Source of the DNA: Dehalococcoides mccartyi
GTDB lineage: Bacteria > Chloroflexota > Dehalococcoidia > UBA2979
Assembly: GCA_945888895.1 (NCBI GenBank)
Contig: CAMDAY010000022.1
Coordinates: 1 to 15,973 of the forward strand
Direction of reading: 5' to 3'
Length of the DNA stretch: 15,973 nt
Below the pieces are notes generated by a model. The model worked only from the letters and a program-made list of their open reading frames with translations, was not told the DNA's origin and searched no databases. Positions 6,223 to 12,132 of this stretch are shown in pieces. Numbering within the stretch: position 1 is the first letter of the stretch; the number at the start of each line of letters is the position of its first letter. The translations under genes and the position numbers were made by a program.

Positions 6223-7425
6223 TTACCGGCCCTGAATCAGCGAGAGGACCGACTGCGGCGCGGTGTTCGCCTGCGACAGGACGGACACGCCGGCCTGCTG
6301 CATGATCTGGCGGGACACCATCTCCGCGGAGAGCTGCGCGACGTCCGCGTCGCAGATACGCGACTCCGAGGCGCTCAGATTCTCGATGGAGACGCCCACG
6401 CTGCTGATCGCCGTCTCCATCTGGTTCTGGCGAGCACCGAGCTTCGCGCGGAACGTCGAGACCTGAGCGATGGCCGCGTCCACCGACTGGAGGAGCGTGT
6501 CCGCCTTCGCCGTCGTGGAGACCGCGTCGTTGTCCGCGATCAGCGTGTCGATCTCGCTACCACCGGTGCCCAGCGCGCTGGAACGCATGTCCGAGAACGC
6601 CAGCGTGATGTCGTCGCCGACCTCGGAGCCCACCCGGAACGAGGCGTTCGAGGAGGCCGTGGTGACGATGACGTCGCCGTCCAGGGCCGCAGCGATGTTG
6701 GCGGCCGTGTGCGAACCGGCGTTCGCGTCGTGCGTCAGCACGAAGCTCACACCCAGGTTCGAGAACGACACCGTCTGCTCCGCGTTCGCACCCATGGCCG
6801 TCAGGGTGACGGTCTCAGTCTGCGTCAGCGCACCGCTGGTGTAGGTCAGCGAGAGGTCGCCGCCCGTCGCGTCCGCCACCGTGTAGGTCGCGCCGCCCTC
6901 GGCGTTCCCGACGTCGATCGAGGTCACGGAGGTGGTGGCACCACCGTTGACGTACGTGTCGGTGTCGAGGTCCGTGGCGCCCGCGTTCACCGTGACCGCC
7001 AGCGAGCCGTTGAGCAGCGTCTGGCCGTTGAAGCGCGTACGCGTCGTGATGTTGTCGATCTCAGAGCGCAGCGCCACCATCTCCTCGCCGAGCGCCTGGC
7101 GGTCGGACGTCGAAAGGGTCGTGTTGCCGGCCTGCACCGCGAGCTCACGCACGCGCTGCAGGATGTTGTGGGTCTCGTTCAGCGCGCCTTCAGCCGTCTG
7201 AAGCATCGAGACGCCGTCCTGGGCGTTGCGCTGGCCCTGCTGCATGCCGCGGGTCTGCGCCCGCATCTTCTCGCTGATCGCCAGGCCGGCCGCGTCGTCG
7301 GCGGCGCGGTTGATGCGAAGGCCCGAAGACAGCTTCTCGAGGGTCTTGCCCATCTTTTCGTTGGTGACGGACAGGTTGCGCTGTGCGTTCAACGCCGAAA
7401 CGTTGGTGTTGATGATCATAGCCAT
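6223..7425 (-). CDS. fliC: Flagellin, filament subunit
   Basis: The 400-residue protein has the standard flagellin plan. The N-terminal D0/D1 region (1-140) opens MAMIINTNVSALNAQRNL and includes LSSGLRINRAADDAAGLAI and TRTRFNGQTLLNG. A Thr/Ala/Gly-rich variable outer region follows at about 141-303. The C-terminal D1/D0 region (304-400) includes FRAKLGARQNQME, ENLSASESRI and the final SVLSLIQGR. It is exported by the flagellar type III apparatus and polymerises into the filament. ATG 7425 has AGGAGG 10 nt upstream; the ATG two codons later is an alternative. It is monocistronic on the evidence: its own sigma-28 promoter and terminator. An oddity is Cys358 in ESRICDADVA, where flagellins usually have Arg (ESRIRDxD). 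No chaperone, cap or other flagellar structural gene is in the window. Confidence 0.97.
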   Translation of the reverse strand: MAMIINTNVSALNAQRNLSVTNEKMGKTLEKLSSGLRINRAADDAAGLAISEKMRAQTRGMQQGQRNAQDGVSMLQTAEGALNETHNILQRVRELAVQAGNTTLSTSDRQALGEEMVALRSEIDNITTRTRFNGQTLLNGSLAVTVNAGATDLDTDTYVNGGATTSVTSIDVGNAEGGATYTVADATGGDLSLTYTSGALTQTETVTLTAMGANAEQTVSFSNLGVSFVLTHDANAGSHTAANIAAALDGDVIVTTASSNASFRVGSEVGDDITLAFSDMRSSALGTGGSEIDTLIADNDAVSTTAKADTLLQSVDAAIAQVSTFRAKLGARQNQMETAISSVGVSIENLSASESRICDADVAQLSAEMVSRQIMQQAGVSVLSQANTAPQSVLSLIQGR

Positions 7426-7524
7426 GGTTGGTTGGCCTCCTCAGCCGATGTATTCGCCGACATCCGTGTCGACCATGCTGGTGTCGTCGTCCCCGCTCGC
7501 GAACCGGAAGCGACTCCATAGCCA

Positions 7525-7551
7525 TCATCGGCAGCCCGGCTCGCTCCCTTA
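7525..7551 (-). promoter_or_regulatory. Sigma-28 (FliA-type) promoter of flagellin
   Basis: On the minus strand TAAG (7548-7551), exactly 15 nt, then GCCGATGA (7525-7532). This fits the sigma-28 consensus TAAA-N15-GCCGATAA with one mismatch in each box. Transcription would start near 7518, giving a leader of about 90 nt before the flagellin ATG. Confidence 0.8.
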
Positions 7552-7669
7552 GGGCCTTCACCGACGTTCTCCCAGACTTTTCCCGAGCGGGCCCACATGC
7601 TCGGGAACTCAGTGCTGAACGATCGCGATCCGCTGGGAAACCCTGATGGGGACGCGACAAGGTCGGCCG

Positions 7670-7675
7670 TAGCAT
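7670..7675 (+). promoter_or_regulatory. Possible -10 box for a leaderless Gfo-like transcript
   Basis: TAGCAT lies 7 nt before the ATG at 7683, and no ribosome binding site is present there. This spacing is what a leaderless mRNA would need. The -35 region is unremarkable, so the call is tentative. Confidence 0.33.
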
Positions 7676-7682
7676 CACCCCC

Positions 7683-8681
7683 ATGAACCGCCTCGCCGTG
7701 TACGGATGGGATGAGGACGAGCCACGTCTGCTGGACGCGCTCCAGCGTGATGCGCTCTTCACGCTCGCCGCCGTCGGCGACCGGCACGCCTCCGCCCTCG
7801 TGCGCGCTCGTGCCGCGACGGGACGCCCCTGTTATCAGCACGCGCTGGAGATGTTCCGCACCGCGCGCTACGACGCGGCGCTGCTCGCCACGTCCGAGGG
7901 CGCGATGCAGGCGGCCCAGGCCGCGTCGACTGCCGGCGCCGCGGTCCTCCTGCTCGGCACGTGCGCCGATGGCGCCACGATCGTGGAGGCGTCGGAGGCC
8001 GCGCTGCGGGCGCGGGTCCCCTTTGCGCTGATGCGGCCGCGTCTACAGCAGGCGGGGCTCGTCTTCCTCCTGAACCTGGCCGCGTCAGATGCAGGATGGC
8101 GTCCGCGATTCCTCGACCTCTCAATCGCCGCGCCCACCGGCGCCACCGAGCTGTCCCGAGACGCCATCGCGCTCGCGAATCGACTGATGCAGACGACACC
8201 CAGCAGCGTCATCGGCGCCGCACTCGGCGACGACGAACTCGAGGGCTGCGACACCGTGACGGCGGAGCTCCGCTACACGGAGGTGCGCCTGGCGACACTG
8301 CGGGCGCGTACTTCGAGGGTCGAACGCGTGACGATCTTCGCCGAGTGCCCGCTGGGTGAACTGGAGCTGCACGCCGAAGGTGGCACAGCGACGTTGACGA
8401 TGTCCCTGCGTGACGGCCGCAGCGAGACGTCGCGACTGACCGATGGCGACCTGTTCGCGGCGGAGGCCCAACGCGCGACGCGGGTGATCGCCGGCGACGC
8501 CTCTGACGCCCTGTTCGCGCCGCGGGATGGCAGCACCTTGCTCGCCCTGGAGCGGTCAATCCTCACCGCGCAGGTCGCGCTGGTGGAGGAACCCTCCAGC
8601 CGCTCGCACCTCGTGCTGATGGAGGGCCACGCCGTGGCTCCGTCGCGGCCGCTGGGTCACCTCCGCCTCGTCGGCGTGTAA
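7683..8681 (+). CDS. Degenerate Gfo/Idh/MocA-like protein
   Basis: The 332-residue protein has the outline of the Gfo/Idh/MocA oxidoreductase family. An N-terminal Rossmann half runs over about 1-120, with AAVGDRHASALVRARAATG (29-47) and YDAALLATSEGAMQAAQAA (63-81). A C-terminal alpha/beta half carries TLLALERSILTAQ (285-297), matching the usual helix near the end. The Gly-rich NAD(P) loop is missing: the first strand reads MNRLAVYGWDEDEPRLL. The catalytic EKP motif is also absent, the region after strand 4 reading VLLLGTCADGATIVEA. It may therefore not be a dehydrogenase, and could bind a sugar-nucleotide or act as a scaffold. It is divergent from flagellin, sharing a 257-bp intergenic region, and is followed by a hairpin. 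A link to flagellin modification is only positional. Codon use looks like its neighbours. Confidence 0.82.
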   Translation: MNRLAVYGWDEDEPRLLDALQRDALFTLAAVGDRHASALVRARAATGRPCYQHALEMFRTARYDAALLATSEGAMQAAQAASTAGAAVLLLGTCADGATIVEASEAALRARVPFALMRPRLQQAGLVFLLNLAASDAGWRPRFLDLSIAAPTGATELSRDAIALANRLMQTTPSSVIGAALGDDELEGCDTVTAELRYTEVRLATLRARTSRVERVTIFAECPLGELELHAEGGTATLTMSLRDGRSETSRLTDGDLFAAEAQRATRVIAGDASDALFAPRDGSTLLALERSILTAQVALVEEPSSRSHLVLMEGHAVAPSRPLGHLRLVGV

Positions 8682-8715
8682 CTCCCACCGGCGGGCGTAC
8701 CAGCGGTCGTGGGAG
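8682..8715. terminator. Bidirectional terminator between convergent genes
   Basis: CTCCCAC at 8682-8688 pairs with GTGGGAG at 8709-8715, and an inner CG/CG pairing shortens the loop. It fills the 36-nt gap between the Gfo-like stop and the stop of the minus-strand miniprotein, so it can serve both. Confidence 0.55.
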
Positions 8716-8717
8716 GG

Positions 8718-8882
8718 CTACTTCTTCTTCGCACCCTTTGTCGGCTTAGCCTCCACCACCTCGACGGTCGGCTCTTCGACGACCTTCGAGGTGACGACCT
8801 TCACCTTTTTCGGCCTCGGCGGGCTGGTCAGCAGCAAGGCGAGCACGAGGCCCATCGCCCCACCAAGCACGACATCCATCAT
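8718..8882 (-). CDS. 54-residue membrane miniprotein with Lys-rich tail
   Basis: The reading is MMDVVLGGAMGLVLALLLTS (1-20), a single hydrophobic helix, then PPRPKKVKVV, an acidic/valine-rich part (KVVEEPTVEVVEA) and a basic end KPTKGAKKK. A ribosome binding site GGGAGG sits 6 nt before ATG 8882; the next codon is also ATG. The size, start signals and a sharp split between the hydrophobic and charged parts argue for a real gene. It would insert with a short N-terminus and leave the charged tail on one side of the membrane, probably the cytoplasm given the positive charges after the helix. No family is recognised. It is divergent from the sortase gene and convergent with the Gfo-like gene. Confidence 0.7.
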   Translation of the reverse strand: MMDVVLGGAMGLVLALLLTSPPRPKKVKVVTSKVVEEPTVEVVEAKPTKGAKKK

Positions 8883-9036
8883 CGCCGGCCTCCCACACGC
8901 TGTACCGCGATCATCGGCATCTCAACTGTCACGCCGCACCGGCAGTGTGAATCGATCATGCGTATATGCCGATGCACTGCGCCTATGCGGCATCCTCGGT
9001 ACGATGGATGCGCCGAGCGGGGGCTTCGGAGGCGGT

Positions 9037-9771
9037 ATGGGTTCGACTGGCGCGCGCCGCGTGCAACTGGCGCTCTTCACAATCATCGGTATCGCCGCCC
9101 TCGCGGCGGTCATCCTGATCACCAACGGCAGCCTGCCCGGCACCTCGGGCATCCGGCTGTTCGCCGGATCGAGCCCCCAGACGCGCCAGAGCGAGCTCGG
9201 TGGCGGGGCCGGCGGCGCGGGTGGCCCCTCTCGCGTGGCGGATAGCGTTGACGCATTCACGAAGAAGCACGGCGACCCGCCCGACGCGACCTATGGACGC
9301 ATCCGCATCCCCTCGATCTCCGTGAACGCGCCGCTGTCCTACCGAGCCGTGACCGGCTCAGTCATGCCGGAGCCGAGCGGGCCGACGGACGTGGCGTACT
9401 ACGACATGGCGAAGTTCCCCGGGCTGGGCGGCGTGCCCGGCGCCGGGGGAAACGCCATCTTCGGTGGCCACGTGGATCTGCGCCGGCCGATCGCGTACGC
9501 GGGCAACGCGGAGTACCAGGGCCCCGCCGTGTTCTGGGCGCTGGACAAGCTCCGCCCGGGCGACGTGATCGAGATCCACTACAAGGGCAAGACCTACAAG
9601 TACCTCGTCACCTCCGCAACGGAGTACAACGCCGAGAAGACGGACTGGGGCAAGGTCTGGAACGGCGATGTGAAGAAGGACACGATCACCCTCTTCACCT
9701 GCGGCGGCGTCTTCGACACGGCAACGCATGAATACAGCGTGCGCCTCGTCGTGAAGGCCGAGCGCGCGTAG
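9037..9771 (+). CDS. Class F-like sortase, membrane-anchored
   Basis: From ATG 9037 the protein has 244 residues: a membrane anchor at about 8-30 (VQLALFTIIGIAALAAVILI), a Gly-rich linker, and a sortase barrel from about 85. The catalytic trio is His145 in FGGHVDLR, Cys222 in TLFTCGG, and Arg236 in YSVRLVV. The TCGGxFD context is like class F sortases. Sortases cut a sorting motif on secreted proteins and join them to the envelope or to each other. ATG 9037 is chosen because GGAGG lies 4 nt upstream, the same spacing as the IPT/TIG gene; an in-frame ATG at 9004 would add 11 residues but has no such site. No pilin and no protein with an LPxTG-like tail is in the window, so its substrate must lie elsewhere. 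Confidence 0.9.
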   Translation: MGSTGARRVQLALFTIIGIAALAAVILITNGSLPGTSGIRLFAGSSPQTRQSELGGGAGGAGGPSRVADSVDAFTKKHGDPPDATYGRIRIPSISVNAPLSYRAVTGSVMPEPSGPTDVAYYDMAKFPGLGGVPGAGGNAIFGGHVDLRRPIAYAGNAEYQGPAVFWALDKLRPGDVIEIHYKGKTYKYLVTSATEYNAEKTDWGKVWNGDVKKDTITLFTCGGVFDTATHEYSVRLVVKAERA

Positions 9772-9781
9772 GACCGGGGCC

Positions 9782-10090
9782 TCAGGCGCGGGGCTGGCCG
9801 AGCCCGTACCCCGCCATGACGTGCCCGTCGTGCCACTCCGGATCCGCCTCCAGGCATGAGCGGAACCGCCGGTAGACCGCATCCATGTTGGGGCGCTCTG
9901 CGTTCGCCCGGTAGGACTCCGGGCTGTCGAAGACCACCACCATCCACACGTCCAGCGGATCCGTGTCGGACTGGAAGAAGGCCGTGGACATCCACCCCTT
10001 CAGCTGCTCGTGCACCAGCGCATCGAACTGCGCACGAAACAGCGCCTCCGCCCCGGGCCGCATCCGCATCCGCGCCACCGTGCCGTACAT
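9782..10090 (-). CDS. Antibiotic biosynthesis monooxygenase (ABM) family protein
   Basis: This 102-residue protein starts at ATG 10090 with GAGGAGG 6 nt upstream. It has the ABM/dimeric alpha-beta barrel pattern: MYGTVARMRMRPG strand, helix EALFRAQFDAL, strand STAFFQSDTDP, strand VWMVVVFDSPESYRANAE, helix and closing strand. Members form dimers; some are cofactor-free monooxygenases, others haem degraders or of unknown use. There is no haem-binding residue I can name. It ends 10 nt from the sortase stop on the opposite strand, and lies downstream of the solute-binding protein gene on the same strand beyond a terminator. The substrate is unknown. Confidence 0.85.
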   Translation of the reverse strand: MYGTVARMRMRPGAEALFRAQFDALVHEQLKGWMSTAFFQSDTDPLDVWMVVVFDSPESYRANAERPNMDAVYRRFRSCLEADPEWHDGHVMAGYGLGQPRA

Positions 10091-10156
10091 GACCTGCCTC
10101 CTCGCTCCTGACTGGCCGCGAGTGTAGATCGACGGCGTGCCCGGGGGTGGACGCAG

Positions 10157-10184
10157 AACGGGGGCCGATTGCTCGGCCCCCGTT
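10157..10184 (-). terminator. Terminator after the solute-binding protein gene
   Basis: AACGGGGGCCGA pairs perfectly with TCGGCCCCCGTT around TTGC, a 12-bp GC-rich stem starting 43 nt past the stop. No T-run follows. The core 22 nt (GGGGGCCGATTGCTCGGCCC and two more C) recurs at 13981-14002. Confidence 0.72.
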
Positions 10185-10227
10185 CCGTTGCCTTCGAAGA
10201 GCTGTCCTTCGGGACAGCCGGATCGAG

Positions 10228-11940
10228 CTACTTGGTCTTCCAGGTCCCGTACGACCACTCGACACCCGGCGGGTAGTTGCCGGGCATCGGGAAGTTGCGG
10301 AGCTTGGAGTTGTACGCCGAGTAGCTGAGCGGCGTGGGCCGCTGCATCATCGGCAGGTGCTTCTCCCAGAGGAGCGTCTGAATCTTGCGCGACTTCTCGA
10401 ACGCCGCGGCGTCGTCGAGGGTCTGCTTCAGGTCGTCCAGCTGCTTCGTCACCTCGGCGTCCTCGAAGTTGGAGCCGTTGCGGTTGCCGCCCTTGAGGTA
10501 CGGGGCGAACAGGTGCTCGTGCCAGTTCGGGATGCCGTAGGTGGTGGTGAACATCTCCTGGTAGCCGCCACCGGGGCCGGCCGCACCGAGGTACATCTTC
10601 GGGAGGAAGATGCTGTAGTCCTCGGTCTTCAGCGTGGTCTTGATCCCGAGGTTCGTCTCCCACTGCTTCGACATCAGCTGCAGCTGGACGCTGTCGGTCG
10701 TGCCGCTCGAGTTGTAGTAGTACTCGACCGTCATGCCCGCCTTGCCGCCGGCAGCCTCGAAGAGCTTCTTCGCCTCCGCGGGGTCGTACTTGAAGACGTT
10801 GTTCGCCTTGATCTCGTCCTGCGTGTAGGCCATCTTGCCGAAGTCGACCGGCACGATGCCCGTCCACTTGCCGGACGCCTGCAGCGTCTGGTCGATGTAC
10901 GCCTGGCGGTCGAACGCCTTCGACATCGCGAGACGCAGACGGTAGTCCGCGAACTTCGGGTTCTTCATGTTCCACGAGGTGTTCGTGGTGGACGCCGAGA
11001 TGTTCTCGTACGTCGTCACCGTCGGGCCCTCGAGGCTCTTCACGTCAGCAGGCGAGAGCGCGCCGCTGTCGATCCAGTCGACCTGGTTCGTCTTGAGCGC
11101 CGCGTTGCGCGTCGCCGCGTCGGTGATGACCTTCACCAGGTAGCGGTTGAACCAGATGTTCTTCGCGTCGACGTAGTCCGGGTTCTTCTTGAACGTCGAA
11201 CCCTCGCCCTGGAGGTACTGCTCGTGAATGTACGGGCCCGGGCCGATGGCCTTGGTCTTGTAGTCGTTCTCGATCTCGGGCGGGCTGATCAGCGCGGTCT
11301 CCGCGGCGAGCGAGGAGACGAGGTAGCGCGACGGAGCTTTCAACTTGAGGACAACGGTGTACTTGTCCGGTGTCTCGATCGTGCTGATGTCGCTAAAGCG
11401 GTTGCCGAAGGTGCTCTTCGGGTGCTTCATGTAGCGATCGAGCGAGAACTTCACGTCCGCAGAGGTGAACTCGCGGCCGTTCAGCGGAGCGATGTTCTGG
11501 TACTTCACGCCCTGCTTGAGCTTGAAGGTCATCGTCTTGCCGCCGTCGGCGTTCTCCATCGACTGCACGACGTACGACGGGATCCACTTGACCGATGCCG
11601 GCGACTTCGGGTCCTCCAGGGTGGAGAACAGCAGGCGCGGGTACACCAGGCCAATGCGCTCGGGGATGGTGTAGACGTTGGCGTCGAGCGGCTCGAGGCT
11701 CACGGCGTCGCGCGTCTGCACGAGGACGAAGGACTCGCTCATCTGCGGCTGCTCGCCCGTGGCGGTCGCTACGCTCTTCGCGGGCGCCGTGCTCGGGGTG
11801 CCGCCGGTCGCGGGCGCGCTGTCGCCACCACCACAACCGATCAGCGCCGCACCGGCAAGGCCCATGCCGCCGACCGCGGCACCACGCAGGACGGAACGGC
11901 GGCTGACCGCGCGGTTCCTCCTGTACTGTGACTCTGTCAT
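10228..11940 (-). CDS. Tat-exported lipoprotein, ABC solute-binding family 5
   Basis: The 570-residue protein opens with a twin-arginine signal, SRRSVLRG (13-20), and a lipobox LIGC with the lipidated Cys36, followed by a Gly/Ala/Thr linker. The body fits solute-binding family 5 (DppA/OppA type). Recognisable parts are VYPRLLFSTLE, FKLKQGVKYQNIAPLNGREFTSADVKFSLDRYM, AIGPGPYIHEQY, RLRLAMSKAFDRQAYID and YDPAEAKKLFEAAGG. It would sit on the outer face of the membrane and deliver peptides or another bulky solute to a permease. No permease or ATPase genes accompany it, so its ligand and partner are unknown. The ATG at 11940 has GGAGG 5 nt upstream, and a good promoter lies about 75 nt further up. 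Confidence 0.95.
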   Translation of the reverse strand: MTESQYRRNRAVSRRSVLRGAAVGGMGLAGAALIGCGGGDSAPATGGTPSTAPAKSVATATGEQPQMSESFVLVQTRDAVSLEPLDANVYTIPERIGLVYPRLLFSTLEDPKSPASVKWIPSYVVQSMENADGGKTMTFKLKQGVKYQNIAPLNGREFTSADVKFSLDRYMKHPKSTFGNRFSDISTIETPDKYTVVLKLKAPSRYLVSSLAAETALISPPEIENDYKTKAIGPGPYIHEQYLQGEGSTFKKNPDYVDAKNIWFNRYLVKVITDAATRNAALKTNQVDWIDSGALSPADVKSLEGPTVTTYENISASTTNTSWNMKNPKFADYRLRLAMSKAFDRQAYIDQTLQASGKWTGIVPVDFGKMAYTQDEIKANNVFKYDPAEAKKLFEAAGGKAGMTVEYYYNSSGTTDSVQLQLMSKQWETNLGIKTTLKTEDYSIFLPKMYLGAAGPGGGYQEMFTTTYGIPNWHEHLFAPYLKGGNRNGSNFEDAEVTKQLDDLKQTLDDAAAFEKSRKIQTLLWEKHLPMMQRPTPLSYSAYNSKLRNFPMPGNYPPGVEWSYGTWKTK

Positions 11941-12015
11941 CTTTCCCTCCGGGGACTCGACGGGGCTGTTGCGCCAAGGTCGCTGGAGCGAAAGGGCAAC
12001 CCGTCAAACGTGAGT

Positions 12016-12045
12016 GTAATACTTAACGCGCTAGCGATAAGTCAA
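12016..12045 (-). promoter_or_regulatory. Promoter of the solute-binding protein gene
   Basis: On the minus strand TTGACT (12040-12045), 18 nt, then TATTAC (12016-12021). The -35 box matches TTGACA in five of six positions. The spacer holds the perfect 8-bp palindrome CGCTAGCG at 12029-12036, within a wider TTAtCGC/GCGcgTTAA symmetry, where a repressor could bind. Confidence 0.58.
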
Positions 12046-12074
12046 TGCCAGCCCCGGGCCCCAGACGCGGAACA

Positions 12075-12105
12075 GCCCGCCGACCCCTCGGTGGGGTCGA
12101 CGGGC
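12075..12105 (-). terminator. Terminator after the IPT/TIG gene
   Basis: GCCCGcCGACCCC pairs with GGGGTCGaCGGGC around a short TCGGT loop, 28 nt past the stop. The stem is 13 bp with one mismatch; no T-run follows on the minus strand. Confidence 0.66.
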
Positions 12106-12132
12106 CGCCGACGAAACGGGACTCGAAGTGTC

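Noticed and set aside
5662..7521. Long plus-strand ORF (619 codons) across methyltransferase and flagellin
   Set aside because: It is antisense to two clear genes; high GC content leaves mirror frames open. Its translation is Arg/Val-rich with no recognisable domain.
8791..9036. Upstream extension of the sortase reading frame
   Set aside because: The frame is open but overlaps the miniprotein and a divergent promoter region, and the translation up to 9003 lacks any signal. True start is 9037, or possibly 9004.
9782..10975. 397-codon minus-strand reading including the ABM gene
   Set aside because: Only the last 102 codons, from ATG 10090 with its own ribosome binding site, look like protein; the rest is a shifted frame of the solute-binding protein gene.
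10147..11931. Plus-strand ORF of 594 codons opposite the solute-binding protein gene
   Set aside because: It mirrors a well-supported gene codon for codon, and its protein is a low-complexity Arg/Leu/Val string.
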